DNA of 64,000 nt from Gossypium raimondii (GCF_025698545.1 NC_068569.1:13144001-13208000), one strand, 5' to 3'; positions 46,308 through 59,851 are shown, numbered from the stretch's first letter. Translations and numbers: made by a program. The notes: generated from the sequence alone by a model not told the origin.

Positions 46308-48545
46308 GTTTAGGTCTTTTTTCTTTTTTCTGCTTAAATTAAAATTACTCTTTTCTCTTTCCTGTTGTTGCTTCTGTTCTTTGATTTTTATATTTTGTAA
46401 TCTGTGAAAAGAGGAAGAAGGCAGCGGCCCCGTGTTTGCAAAGATTATAGCTTAGCCTAATTCTCACCTTCTTCACAGTTCATTTTTTAGGTTTCATATT
46501 TGAATTAAGGTGGTTTTGATGTTAGTAGGATAAGGGGTGGGGTCTTACATGAATGGTAGGTGTCACTATCTTTTGTTACTTTCATGCCCAAGATAGTTGA
46601 TGGGCAAACACATACCCACCATAACGATCCTGTCCGAAAGTTCAGAGCAGCATGTTCTGCCGGTGCAATCCAGAATGGGTACGAGATCTTCTAGGTGCCA
46701 TCTTACTGAATTGATTAGGCAAGAACAGCAATGGAATTGCAAACAGAGCCAATCTGCAAATGCAGACTCACACATGAGCATTCACCCAACTAAAGGTGCA
46801 AAATTAGCATCCCCTGAAAGAAGCTTTTGTACAGTCTTGCTTGCGTAACCTATGAATCCATTCATATCCGCATTTAAAGAAATAACTACTGTTAAAAAGA
46901 GTTTTTACATCATATGCCGGAAACTATTATTTATCACAACCATAAAATAATACTTTTTTTAAAAAATAAAATAAAATGCACTCAAACATTAGTATTTTTA
47001 ACATCAATATTTTATTTTACCAAATGAATTTGATTTGTTTAATTCAGGAGTACTTCTTCAAAAATTTAGCAGAAATTACTTTGAATTTTTTTTAAAAAAA
47101 TTATATAAAATTTTAAACGTGGTACAGTCCTACATAGAATGTTCTAATAATCGGGCTAGTGGTTGAACTGGTCAAACCATTAGTTCTTTATTCAATCGGT
47201 TTGATTGGTTCAATTGCTAGACTAACAATAATTAAATAAATAATTAAAAATTCATAAAAAAATATTCAATTTGTTTAACCTGATCAACTACTGGTTTTTG
47301 TCCTAATTTTCGATTTTTACCAGTATCAAGTAGTTTATGAGTCAATCAGTTCAACCCCTTTGTTTGGGCTAATATACCGGTGGTTCTCGTTTCAATCAAT
47401 CCAATCATATTTTAAGAACATTGGTCACATCATCAAATATTTAAATTCATATATTAAAATAAATCTAGTTGTCAAGTTCAAGTAGTAAAGTGAAAAAAAT
47501 ATATATAGATACTTACGTGAACGTAATTGCCAAATTTAGATATTAAAATTTATATGAACTCTATGATTCAAGCCATAAAAGTTAAAATTTAAATTAATCT
47601 AACAAATTAACTGAGATGTAAATAGATTGGAATTAAAATATGACATCAATTAGTAGCTCGAAATAATAAAATTTCAACTAAAGGTTATCTATATATTAAA
47701 GGTAGGTGGACCTTCCTCCTCCTCAACTTCTTTTCTTTTCTTTTTATTAAAAATTTTAATTTTCAATTTTATCCTTCTAATATATTTAAATTTAAAATTC
47801 AATTTTTATACTGGTTTCTATATTTTTATAATTTTATTAATTAGTTTAAATAGTTAATATAGTTAGTTTTTCAATTAAAATATTACATGTTTATATATAA
47901 TTTTCAAGCAGATTTATAAATCTATAAAGTTGAGAGATTATATTCTTAAAAATAAAAGTTGGATGATTAAATTCCAAATGTATGATGTGTAAAGACTTTG
48001 AATCATGGTTGTTTGAACCAACCGTACTAGTCCAGGAAGAAGCTTCAGACCGTTTAGCCCGCAAACTGATACGAGCTAGTAGAATTAGGCTAAAAAAATC
48101 GATTGAAGAAGTTTTTTTATTTTTCAAAATATTTTTATTTTTATGTTTTTAACAATTTATTTAATTAAACCATACGAATAAATAATATGATAAGTTCGAC
48201 AACCATTTAAGTTTTAAAAATTTTGCATAAAATATATTTAATCTTTAAAATTTTAATTTATAATTTGACACAAATAAATACCAAATGTTTAATCTAGACA
48301 TATTACAACCCTAAATAACCCTAAAATGATATAAAAGTTTTAAAGCTTAATTAACACTTCATCCAGTTCACAAGTCAAAAATTAATCCTAATTTATATAC
48401 GACAATATTAGATACGCAGATTCAAAATTACGGTGTTGCTTCACAAAAAAAAAAAAGGTGATAGTTTCTCCCAGCTAAAGTGTCAAACCCTAGCCTGAGC
48501 TCTTAAACCTGAAAAAAAAAAAAAGGGAACCAGCGTCAAGTTTTC
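46308..48545. other. 3' untranslated and intergenic sequence, no gene seen
   Basis: The first 200 bases are probably 3' untranslated. Short open stretches on both strands at 46566-46848 have no recognisable protein. The remainder is AT-rich, with 48300-48545 the likely promoter and 5' untranslated region of the L21 gene. Confidence 0.5.
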
Positions 48546-49943
48546 ATGGCTCATCGACGGTGCCTCCTATCACTGGCCCGCCACGCCACGGCTATCATTT
48601 CTCAGAAAAAGATGCCGCCTCTGTCCGCCGTCGAAGTCCTAACCCGAAAACCGAATCCGGCAATAACCATCCCCAATTCGGAGCTCTCATGGTTTAGCTT
48701 CTGGTCCCATTCTCGTCACTTCTCATCCAGCAAAAGCGAAGATAGCGAGACCGAAGTGGAAGTGGAAATGGAAGAGGCCAGCGATGTGGAAGCAGAGAAC
48801 GACAACGCGGCATCGGATTTAGGTAGGGATTACTCGCCTGAGGAGAAGGAGACGGAGGCTGTTGCTATTGGGTACAAAGTGCTGGGCCCTCTCCAGCGTT
48901 CCGACCGGGTATTCAAAGACTATGAGCCAGTTTTCGCAGTGGTTCAGGTATGTAATTGATTGGGTTTTTGTTTTAATTGTCGAAAACATTGGGGATTATT
49001 TATTAATTTCTGTTTTTCTTTTTTCAAGATTGGATCGCACCAGTTTAAGGTGAGCAACGGAGATTCAATTTTCACGGAGAGATTGAAATTCTGCGAAGTC
49101 AATGACAAGGTAAGTTTAGTTCTTCATTCTGCTTATCGAAGAAGATTTGTATTCGATAAATCTTTTTGAACGTTTAATATGAATTTTTTGCTTACAAATG
49201 AGAGTTTGGGTAAGAAGTTTATCTTGTTCATTAAATTTGATCTTCATGTGTTTCAATTAACTGTCGGTAGCTTTCATCATGTATTAACCTCGTGTGTTAG
49301 AATTTCAACTGGTAACTGTTTCCCTGAATTATGCTCTTCTATGGGTGTCTAATGTCTCTATTGCAGTTGATTTTGAACAAGGTGCTCTTGCTGGGATCAC
49401 CTACCCAAACTATTATCGGTAGGCCTATACTTCCGGATGCAGCTGTTCATGCTGTTGTCGAGGAGCATGTAAGCTTTGCTTTGATCTTCGTCTCTCTTCA
49501 TGCCATACACCTTACTGTTTTTTCCCATAGCTTCAGTTGGTTTCTGGTCTCCAGATCATTTGCTTCTCTAAAACATTGCATTAGCATTCATTCATTGGAC
49601 ATAAATATTTTCTTATTGCATTGTATTCTTCTTCTGTCAGGCATTAGATGCTAAGGTGATTATTTTTAAGAAAAAGAGAAGGAAGAATTACCGTCGAACC
49701 AAAGGACATCGTCAGGTATGCCTGCCAAGGGCCGGCCATTTATTGTCATTCACTGTAGTTTTGTTCGTTGAACCCGACTGCATTTGTATTTGATATTTCT
49801 TGATTGTTGTTGTTATGTGTCAGGAACTGACTAAGTTGAGAATAACCGATATACAAGGAATTGAAAAACAAGAAATCAAAACCGATGGAAAGCCGTTAAA
49901 GGCAGCTGTTAAGAATCCAGAGAAGATTGCTGCTGCTGTTTGA
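48546..49943 (+). CDS. NFD1: Mitochondrial 50S ribosomal protein L21 (NFD1-like)
   Basis: Five exons: 48546-48947, 49029-49109, 49367-49468, 49641-49715, 49824-49943. All have GT-AG borders and all junctions are phase 0, giving 780 nt and 259 residues. Residues 1-60 are basic and Ser/Ala rich, as expected for a mitochondrial presequence. An acidic linker (SETEVEVEMEEASDVEAEND) precedes the bL21 domain. The domain begins FAVVQIGSHQFKVSNGD and includes KVLLLGSPTQTIIGRPIL and KVIIFKKKRRKNYRRTKGHRQ, which match bL21. bL21 binds 23S-type rRNA in the large subunit. The Arabidopsis homologue NFD1 is needed for nuclear fusion in reproduction. No lesion is seen. Confidence in the family is high; the symbol is by homology. 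Confidence 0.93.
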
Positions 49944-51152
49944 GATGGATTTTCTTCCATGGCTTGGTTTTGCAAATAATGGCTGCTCATGTTTTCAATC
50001 TCAGGATTACACGATCTTTATACCAGTGGAGATTGCCAACGCACATGTTCCTGCGAAGCAAAAAATTTACCATCCACCTTTGTGGCATTAAAGTGTATGC
50101 CCCTGCTAATTTTAGCTTTTGTATTGAAGCAGCCCCGTTCACTAACTAAATTGATGCAAATTTTTGCTGCAATTATAGCTAATTATTCTCTCTGTGCAAT
50201 TAACTCTGTATTTTAATTTTTAACTGTTCTGGGGACACGTGTAGCTTGGAACTGGAACATTGAATTTGTAGGTTAAATGTGAAAAACGTTATAGAAACTT
50301 TATGAACTGATTCAAACTATACATAAATAACTTGCAAGATTTGAAGCTAACTTTATTATCAACAACAACAACAAAAAAAAGATCTTAAACTAACGTAATT
50401 CTTTTGCCTAGATTAGAAATGAATGAGGTCAACAGGAAAGGGAAGATCAGGATATGGAATCATGGTCCTCGGCTGCAATGGTATCAAAGCAAAGCACGAG
50501 TGACACGGGATGTGAGTTATTTTATAGTCCAAAATTTCTTTACATCTGATTCCTTCAAAGCTTCAAGCTCTACCCTTTTCTCAACAAAGTCCCTATCGCA
50601 TTTCCGGTCAGCAATATTGCTTTCTTATCTCAGGGTAGAGCCAAGGCCCCAAGACAGCACAGAGTTCTTCATTTAAACATGTCTGCTTAACAAATGAACG
50701 AATAGAGATATATAATCAGATAACAAGGGAAAGAAATCAAGATGAAAACCAGCCTTCATCTTAATCTAAAGAAAAAATGAATCATGTTGTCAGATCCCAA
50801 TTTGTCAAGATTCCAACAACGTAGTTTTAGATACGCCAAAATATGAAAGCTTACGAGGTTAGTCCAAGGTCATCCACTGCTAATCACTAACTGATGCCAG
50901 GACAAGATTTCAAGCAAGTGGAGAATGTGCGGCTCATAGCTGCAAAAACATATTTGTCAAACACAGCACGCACAATTTGCTCGCATAAAAAAACTTTGGC
51001 AAATTCAACTTGAGTCAAAACATACATGTACACAAAACAAAACATGCCATCCAGAGCAAACGCCAACTATACACGCATAGACAGAACAAATATTACTGGA
51101 CAATAAATGCAAATGTTTAAACTGAACTATGGATAAAAATGTTACCTTAACA
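49944..51152. other. Convergent 3' ends of the L21 and callose synthase genes
   Basis: This holds 3' untranslated sequence of L21 on the left and of callose synthase on the right. No further gene is seen; short open frames at 50404-50676 have no recognisable protein. Confidence 0.5.
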
Positions 51153-54100
51153 TCATGCTGTGGACTTTTTGCCGGAAATAATGCGAGAAATCTGCAAACC
51201 TCTGCTGAATGCCTCATTGAATAAGATTCTTGTCTGCATGGCTTGGAATCCAGGCAACCACGATACCAATGCCACAGGAGCTATGACAATCAATCCAAAC
51301 AACAGATCATAAAGCCGTGCCAAGGAAACTACAGTATCCCACACCATAGTGGATTGCAGAAAAGGTCTAAGAACTTGGGCAATTGATATCAGACCCCATC
51401 CCGTAGGAATGAATGCCATAAGACTTGTAACGAGATCAGTAAACTTAAACGGAGTGAACTCTAGCAATAAGACAATCACAAGCACCGTAAGTACAATGAC
51501 TACAAGCTGAACAACTCGATAGTAGATGTGCTTTTTGGCAGCATATTTGTCTTGGGCATATGCTATAACCACATAGATCCCAACAGCCACAATCATGAAC
51601 GTCCAAGATACCAGGTAAACAGCTACACTGGTTCTCTTGCCAGCAATGCCCAACTGATACACAATACCGTACTGGAAGAAGAAGAAGCGAAGGTCTAAAA
51701 TTATCTCTAGAAGCTTTCCCCACAGACCGGTTGTTCTTAAATGGTCTTGTTCCTCGTACCACCATATTTCCCAGCTCTTATTGGCTTCTGAAGCTGCACC
51801 ACCACTAGACCATATCCAATTTATAAAATCGTCAAAATCATACACAGTCTTCAGCCAATCGAAGCCAGACGGGTTGAACACAAAAGGGGACATTATCCAT
51901 GACACAACAAGGAACCAACTTGAAATGGTCAATGCTATATAAACAAATGAATCCTTAGCGAGTGGGCTATAAGAAGCATACACTGCTAGAATAACACCAA
52001 GCTCAATTGCCTTGACAAAATGACTTCGAGCATAAAGTCGATAATTTTCTGCAAAGCGCTTATGCTCAACCACAAAACCACGTCCAGTGGCTCGGTATTT
52101 GGCCCCCCCATGAAGGATGGTCCGACCAAAGAAATGGGTTCGAGTTCCCATAGAGAAAGTGAAAAAAAATGATGCCAGCTGCAATTGCATTTTCAAGAAG
52201 TCCCAAATTGCCGGAAGAAACCCATGTTCAAGAGAGTTCTCGACAACCATTGGAAGGGCAGTGAACAGACCAAGCTGTATTACGAACTGCTGATTCAAGA
52301 TTGTTCCAACAGCCTCACTGCTGATACTTTGATTCTTGGCTCCACCTTCAACACCACTAAGGGCAAGATAGAGGCGACCCCATAAAAATGTATAAACAGT
52401 CAGTACAACCACCATTGTGTTAAAGTAGTGCCCAACAGTTGAGAAGAAAAAAGAAAACATCCGAAAGAAGTCCAACCTATGACCCAACCGGTAGACATCT
52501 CTACTTAATATCTGCTCACCATTTCCACTTGCAACCTTGGCCTCAAACATAGATATCTGATTCAATCCCACATCCCTTCCTTTACCCACCTGTATATATT
52601 CATGGTGAGTTACATTACCACCTCTCAAAGTGCAGTTGAAGCCTGCAAATATGTCCTCACTGATATTAATCACCCTAGAAGCTTTACTAATTCCACCCCT
52701 AGTCAAGAACCAGAATCGATCAAACACATCTGGGTGACCGTAGTGCATTCTCACCTTCAACGGGTTAGCTAGAACACGCTGACCAAGGGTCACAAAACTT
52801 GTTTCTTGAGCAGACATAAACCGTGCAAGTGACGAAACAGAACCTATCAATAAAATGAATTAGATCAATAAGTATGGTATATAATGCATACAACAAATAG
52901 AAATTAAAATATATGTAACATTATAATATACAAAATGTTTATAATATATATAGGAAATAGATATAATATATAAATAAATTGAACACAACTTGTTTTTCTA
53001 AGACATAAACCAAGCAAGTGACCAAACCGAACCTGTGAAGACATTCTCACGAACTCCAAGAATAGTTGGCTTCCTAATACCATAATTGGTCTTGAACTCC
53101 TCCAACAAATTCCGCATCTTCAGTGCTTCCTCAAAATAATTGTCTTGATTCATGTCAATGGTCTGAATTGCATCACCTCGAGTGAAAATTATGGCATGAT
53201 TCTGGTTCTCCGGTTTTCCTTCCCCAAGTTTCAAGGGTCCTGGTAACCTAATGCGATAAATCTCTACCTCCCTCTGCAGCTGTTGATCATACTTTACTAG
53301 AACAGAGTAATACTCAACCTCATTTCTCCCTAACTCAACCTCATCTACATATGCAACTCGAAGAGCTTCATTGTTTTTCATCAAAAACAGAATTTCCTCA
53401 GCATGGCTCTCTCCCTTAGCCTTTTGTCGTCCATACAACTGGCAGGTGACTACATAGGTGAATTTCATTAAAGCAAATCCATACTCATGTCCCTTGAACA
53501 ATAAACTTACACCACTAACCGCTCGGTTAAATTTCTTTGCAGTCGGCAGCTTAATAGCATCACGATTTCTGTTGTTTAAAGAATGATGTGTAGCAATTTC
53601 TTGTGTTCCCATTCGTATGTCCATCTCAGATGCTGAATCAAGAAACGAAAGCATTTTAAGAGCCCTGTAGTAATACATCATTCCCCTAACTGTACGAGAT
53701 AATGTCTGTCCTCTATATGATGCCCAAAGACGAAGATCCCTCAGCTTTTCTCTCCAAATATCATCTTCATCATCATCCATCCCTTCCCTACGCATCCGTT
53801 CTATAAAATTTCTCCACTCATCCTCGTATATCTTTTGAAGATAGAACAATGTAGAAATTCCATCTTCATTTTCGTCTTGAAGCATCCCTTTCTTATACAA
53901 AACATCTTCATCATAGTACGGAGTCAAAACACTGAAAGCCATCATTTTCTCTACATTAGGGGCATGAGGCATGTTCATGAACAGTGAGTTGCTAAAGAAA
54001 GCAATGCGCCTCCTAGCCTCCAGATTCAGAGGAACATTATGCATTGAATCCTTCGAAGTAAGAATTGTTTGCAAACGCCTCAGCTGCTTATAGAAATCAG

Positions 54101-56675
54101 CATCCTCAGCATCAGGAATGTTGATAGCATTCTCAAAAAGCAGACCTTCATCAGCTGCCACATTTTTGGGTGCCAAACCTTCCTCCATCAACTCATAAAT
54201 GGGCCTCTGCTTCTTAGGGAATTCTCGAACACAAAGTTCATAGAGTGCCTGCAATAGATTTACTGTCTGACTTAGATCATTTTTCTGTTTCACTAGTAGA
54301 TCAATAAGTGATACTAGTTTGCCATGAATTTTCTGTAGCACAGCCATCTTGTATGATGCAGTTAACTGCCCGTTCTGCACACACAAGTCTATCTTCTCAA
54401 ACAATGTTAAGACTATGTTATACTCTTCTGTACCATATCTAATGAGGGTAAGAAGCACATGCTTGATGCTGTCATAAGCTTCAATAACAGCACACCGCCC
54501 ATACTCATTTTTGCATATCTTCACCCAAAGCCACAAGTCAGGTGCATCTGCCAGCTCTTTTGCCTGACTGAGAGCAAGAAGAAACTCATTGCAGAGGAGA
54601 AAACAGGGCCATCGAATTACCCTAATATTCCAACAATTAGGTGGCAGTTCCATGAGCTCAACTTCTCTATCACTAATGAGATCTTCCTCCCTCAAAGTAA
54701 TAATTATTTCATTCCATATCAAAGCAAACCTTGTTGCTTCCACTTGGCTTGATTCAATCTTCTTGTACGGCTGACCAAGTCCATATCTAAGCTTCAGTCG
54801 ATGAATTGCATCGCGGAATTTCTTCACCAGTGTTGCTTTGGGACTCAGCAGCTGATCCTCAGGCATAAGATTAAACTGCATTGCACTTGCAAAGAACTGA
54901 AACCTAAGCCTAAGCTGCTCCATATTCCTGATTTCACCCAAATGAGAAAACAACCCATTCGTCGCACCCACAAAGGACGAAAAAACCAAATACCAGATTT
55001 GCAAATCTACAAAATAGATGAGAACAACAGGCGTCCACAGCAACATAACAGCAAATCTATTACTATTACCAAAAAACTGATGCCAGTTATACCTTACATT
55101 AGGAAGATTCAAAAGCACCTTTGTAGGACCAACCAGGGGCTTTATTTGAAGAAAATAACTGAATGAGAACTTCCAAAGCAATACCACAATCCAAAACAAA
55201 GTGTACCTGATATTATCAACCAAACCTTCCCTCAGTCCACGTCCGACGAAAGTCCGAGTATGAAACCACCATGTCAACCAAGAGACCACCATCCAATCCA
55301 ACCCTTCAATCCAATTCCTAACCCAAGGAATCACAAAAAACAATATCGACAACATCTCCGGAATAAGATACACAAAGACAGCCTCGAGAAAGGTAACAAT
55401 CCTTTGGTCTGCTTCCGGATACCAACCCCTATCAGCATTCTTCTGACTCCAAATCCTCTGATAGAAAACTGCAAACACAACAATCCAAGTCAAAGCAGCC
55501 ATACTCTTCAATACCATCCGTATTCCCAGCCACACCCTCTCCTTGGATACCAAACTGTACTGAGTCCCGGCATCAAGCACTGACTGCCAAAACCGAAGAC
55601 CGGCCCATGTAATAAAAACCGTCAACAAGTCCACCTGAACATCCCTTTCCTTCAAAGCATCCCAGGGGAACTTCTTCCCGGTCCAAGCAACAATAATGGA
55701 AGCCTGTAAAAATAGAATTAATAGAATCCACAGTCGATCAAAGCTCCTAAACACATTCCAAAATGATCGTTGCTCTACAAACCCAGTTTTCCCAACTCTT
55801 TCAGTCTTTGGTGCCGTATCAAAGAAATTACACTCATAATTAATCGGCCATTTCAAGGTCTTAAAACACCTTCTACTCCAGAAATACTCGTTTATATCAT
55901 CGTAATTTCTCCAAGCCGAATGCGGCGCAGTTCCGTTCCTGCTATTCTCTACTTCCGTTTTAATCGTTCGGTAAAATGGCATAACGATGGATTTCAAGAA
56001 AGCACAGTCACCTGAAATCGAAGGCACGAAGGGCCTCCCGGTAAATTCATCGATGTGTTGATCCAGAAACTTGGTTAATTCCATCGCCATGTGGTGGTAA
56101 ATGTAAGAGAGGAGCTCCGGACAGAAGCGAAGATTGGCGGCTTCTCCCCAGATTAAGAGGTACAGTGAAACGTAGAGGAGCTCCCGGGTTGGGTCGTAGC
56201 TGTTTCCCCGGCGCGAGGGGAGGTGGACGTGGGGTTTGACGCGGAGGAAAGAGCACCATGAAGTGTAGTTGTGGAGTAACTTCTTGCGAAAACTTTGGAG
56301 GACGCCGCGGTGGACTTCGTCGGGGTTCGCAGGAGGCGGTTGTAGGCGCATTTGGCAGTTGGCTAAGTGGAGGACGAGGTTTTCCCTTTGGTTCCGAACG
56401 TTGTCGTTTTGGAAACCGAAGGAGACGCCTAACCAGTCCATCAGGTCCATGTTTGGCGCCAACGTTACGAACGGTGGTTTCGGAAGGTTTAAAACCGGAC
56501 GTAACAGGGCCGACGCGACTGCGCGTACTTCCGGGTGTCGAAGCGACGGGTGGTCTGCTATAAGGTCGTGGACAGGGATTATGTTGTAAACCTGTTGCAT
56601 AGGCGGCGGCGGCTGCGAGCGTGGGTTTGCACCACGGCCGCGCGTGGGAACAGGGCGTTGCCTTAAAGAAGTCAT
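51153..56675 (-). CDS. CALS11: Callose synthase 11-like (GSL1), 1777 aa, two exons
   Basis: It makes beta-1,3-glucan from UDP-glucose at the plasma membrane. Exon 1 is 56675-53033 and exon 2 is 52843-51153, with a 189-nt phase-1 intron. Total 5334 nt, close to Arabidopsis GSL1. The N-terminus has VYNIIPVHDLIADHPSLRHP and MDWLGVSFGFQNDNVRNQRE, more like GSL1 than GSL5. The Fks1/Vta1-type region includes ELLYVSLYLLIWGEAANLRF. Two groups of membrane segments flank a large cytosolic glucan synthase domain, with VLTPYYDEDVLYKK, EDGISTLFYLQKIYEDEW, LRLWASYRGQTLSRTVRGMM, GLNQISMFEAKVASGNGEQ and GGAKYRATGRGFVV. It ends FNEAFSRGLQIS. Few exons is typical of the GSL1/GSL5 branch; most callose synthases have dozens. 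No inactivating change is seen. The intron start copies the start of exon 2 (see findings). Confidence 0.95.
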
Positions 56676-57806
56676 AATTTACTTCTCGTATTCCTTAATC
56701 CACTTCAAAACATCCCTTTCTCCATTCTTGCCGTTCATGCAAACTCAGAAAGACTGAAGCTTTACTCTTTTTTTCCTGAGAGGAGCCAGACAGAGAGAAT
56801 CTGTTAAGTGAAAGAGCGATTAAAAAAAAGAAGCATGCGACTTTGAGAGAAATGAAGTGGCTGATCAAAAAGGCAAAAGGGATCTTTATTTTGGTTTAAG
56901 ATCATCCTCAATTTGAATATTTCAACCCAGGGTAAAATTTTAAATATCTTATCAATAGATAATACACGAAAGCAAGGGATGATTCCTTTGCAGAAAATGT
57001 AGATCCACGTGCAGAAGCCGTGAGTGAGAAGCACGGCGGTAGATCCACTTATCTTTGATTGGAAAACACAATGTATTTAGTTTGGCAATGTTGTAACGGA
57101 ACGTAACTTACTGGAACTAGAAACCAGAGGGGCAACCGTTGAGATGATTTATTTTACGGAATTCCACCACCAGATCAAAAGACATCCTTGCGGGCTTTAA
57201 TTAATGTATTATTATTTTGGTAGAAGTGAATCTCTGCTGTGGCAACTTGGTTTTTGTCATTTTCTAACCCCAAAAAATTTAAAGATCTGGCACATGCCTT
57301 TGTCTTCAAAAATCTAGTAATTTTTAGAAGGGGATGAAATGGGTATCATGTGACATAATTCTTCTTACCTTCAACTTTTTAACAAAACAATGCCATTTTG
57401 TAGCATGTAATTTGTCCTTTTTTCTTCAAACCCTCGTCTGCCCTATATGTGGGCCTGACTTGGCATACAAAATAGAGAAGGATAAAAAGAAAAAGGACTG
57501 CTTTAATAATACCAAACCATGCTTACATTTTTATAATTCACATAAATTTAAATACAAACACCACTTCAATATATCAACCATCAAATATAACATATCTAAA
57601 CAATATACATCTTCTACTCCAATAACTACCGAGAGACGACACAGCTAAATTTTAGAAGTTGGCTGGGATCCATTACGTTCGTTTTACAAAAGCTAGATGA
57701 GACTACTAAACAGTTGATAGAAGAAAAATAGCTATAAGTACGCAAGAGAAGACTGCAGCTTAAACCAATCCTTACCAGCATCAGCATGCATCTCTCTGGT
57801 TTAAGG
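56676..57806. other. Callose synthase promoter region and intergenic sequence
   Basis: The part next to 56675 should contain the callose synthase 5' untranslated region and promoter. The rest, toward 57806, is the 3' flank of the CASP-like gene. No other gene is seen. Confidence 0.5.
57006..57011. promoter_or_regulatory. G-box (CACGTG) upstream of callose synthase 11
   Basis: CACGTG in 'agatccacgtgcagaag', about 330 bp upstream of the callose synthase start codon at 56675. It is palindromic, so strand is not informative. Function is inferred. Confidence 0.3.
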
Positions 57807-58401
57807 TTACACTGGGAAAAGGGGAGTGAGGAAAACGTGAAGAGAATACAGATTGAGCACCAAGTAAGCTATCGCTGCAACAAAACCAGCTATAAGGGCG
57901 CCGGTGACATGGTCGCAGAATTTTGGAACTTGGTTGCAAACGGGCAGCCAACCTGCATGACTGTCCCCTTTCTTGCCTATCTGAGCTACTGCCAAAGCAG
58001 CTGAGATGCTCGAAGTTAGTATCAACGCTATGACCACATCTAGAATCACAATCAGGCGATCAACCGACCTTCTTGAAGACAGGAAGAGAACTATAAGGCC
58101 GTACCCGGTTGCAATTGCATCCGCTGTCACATAAAACCTATGCCCAATTTTCACGGCCAAAAAAATATAATAATTAGGAAACTAAATATATCATGATTGC
58201 TCCATCTGGAGAAAAAAAACAAAAAAAAGTAAAAGATTCTTACTTGAATGTTGGTGAGTTGCTGAACTTTGCTGAGAATTTTATGTTCATAACCTTGGCA
58301 GACTCATGGCTCGTAACCATTACTACGGTTGCAGAAAGAGTCGCACCAAAAGCTAGAAGCCTTAGGAGAATGGTGATGATGATTCTCTTGGTTTTGGCCA
58401 T
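57807..58401 (-). CDS. CASP-like protein (CASPL1 group), 162 aa
   Basis: Exon 1 is 58401-58244 and exon 2 is 58137-57807 (donor GTAAGA, acceptor ATAG). The total is 489 nt. Joined at phase 2, it reads FSNSPTFKFYVTADAIATGY. Four membrane segments are visible: LLRLLAFGATLSATVVMV, FYVTADAIATGYGLIVLFL, IVILDVVIALILTSSISAA and ALIAGFVAAIAYLVLNLY. The first segment has the conserved Arg (LLRLLAF) and the third the conserved Asp (LDVV) of the CASP/MARVEL family, and the second loop has the VCNQVPKFCDHV Cys pair. CASP-like proteins are plasma membrane scaffolds related to those that build Casparian strips. The group 1 assignment (close to CASPL1C) is from general likeness. Confidence 0.9.
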
Positions 58402-59498
58402 CACGACACTTTTCTTCAATTACTCAAATGATAATGGGAGGGAAATGGGTTTTCTTTCTAAAAATGATTAAATGAAGACCATTGAATTGGACCCGACCTG
58501 ATAAGTTAGGATGAAACAATATATAGATGCAGGTTCCAGATTTGTGGTAGTAGCTCGTTTCCTCCTCAACATGTGTTTGAAGATGAAAAAAGAATAATGA
58601 TTTGGTGACCTGCCAAAGCAAGTGATTTTAACATTTTGTGATGTAAGTGACAGGGATGAAATCAACGAGAGAAGGCTCTCAACTCAAAACTATTGGTTTA
58701 TATTGTAGTTTGTATAATGAAAAGAAAAAAAAGCTTCAAAGTAGAACGGTTGATATAGCTGAATTCGTTCAACTACCTTGGTGGAAGATGTTCGGCAGTT
58801 GCCAATATATTGTGTCCAAGTGGGCTTTTGGCCCTCAAGTCTTCTGCTAGCGCTGGCCTAATTTTTTTATGTTTCGCTGGCCAATACTCTATATAGGGTA
58901 GCTACGGCATGGGCCGAGCCGATGCTTGTAGGCGCTGATGGCTGCTGCTATGTCATTGTCCACCACAAAAGTTCACAAGAAACTAGTCTTTTACCCCCGG
59001 GATTGACTGTGTTCTTTTAATAAATATATAACTAAAAAGTATGGTGAAAGAAAATTAGGTAAAAAAATAAAATTGGTATTTTTATAATTATCACAATTTC
59101 TTTTTATTTTATAACTTTTATGGTTTTTTATAATTTTATTGGAAAATATTAAATTAAATTAGAAGTTACCATATGGTCAATATTTTTAGATCATTATTAT
59201 GATCAATAACAAAAATTATTAACGGAGGAATTTAATTAATTTTTTGTTAACTGCACTAGTTTAATTATTATTTTATTTTCTTTACAATTTTTTTGATATA
59301 TCAGTAAGAAAATAAAAACAAAACTTTATTTGAATGACATTTAAAATTTTAGTAATGAATGACATATTTTTATTTAATACTCTTATATAATATAATTTAT
59401 TTTAAATAAAATATATATTTTATAATTTTCTGATTTATTAACCCTAATGTTTTTGTTCATTTATTTGAATAGTATTTCTTTTATCATCATCTTCCCCC
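58402..59498. other. Intergenic, AT-rich, no gene seen
   Basis: It contains the CASP-like upstream region and AT-rich sequence. 59460-59498 begins the pyrimidine-rich leader of the next gene. Nothing else is recognised. Confidence 0.5.
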
Positions 59499-59500
59499 TA

Positions 59501-59851
59501 CCATCTCCCCTCTTCTCTCCCTCGTCTCTGCAAATCAGTTTTTTTTTTCTTTTCATCTCAGTTCTCGCCCACCGCCGTGTCCGCTGATTTTTTCCTGATC
59601 TGACCCGTATTCCGTGTTGGATCGTGTTGACACAGGTACTGCACCCCAAACTGCCGAGTCAGGGTAACGAAGCTTACCATCGCCCCTCTTCTCTTTCTCG
59701 TATCTACAAATCAGGTTTCTTCATTCTCTTCTCATCTCAGTTCTCGCCCACCGCCTCCGCTGTTTTTTTCCGGATCTGACCCGTATCCCGTGTCGGATCG
59801 TGTCGACACAAGTACTGCATCCCAAATTGCTCCGAGCCCGGGTAACGAAGC
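59501..59851 (+). repeat. 176-bp direct duplication in the leader of the LSD1-like gene
   Basis: 'Ccatctcccctcttctct' starts at 59501 and 'ccatcgcccctcttctct' at 59677. Both copies then contain 'catctcagttctcgcccacc', 'gatctgacccgtat', 'ggatcgtgt' and 'gggtaacgaagc', with scattered differences. It lies directly upstream of the first coding exon and may be partly transcribed as 5' untranslated sequence. Confidence 0.85.

Noticed and set aside
46566-46848. Possible short gene on either strand downstream of the small membrane protein
   Set aside because: No splice partners, no recognisable motif, and the two strands are equally open.
50404-50676. 90-codon plus-strand frame between L21 and callose synthase
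   Set aside because: No start context of note, no protein motif, and it lies in the shared 3' region of two convergent genes.
54801-55583. Plus-strand frames of 121 and 107 codons
   Set aside because: They are antisense shadows of callose synthase exon 1.
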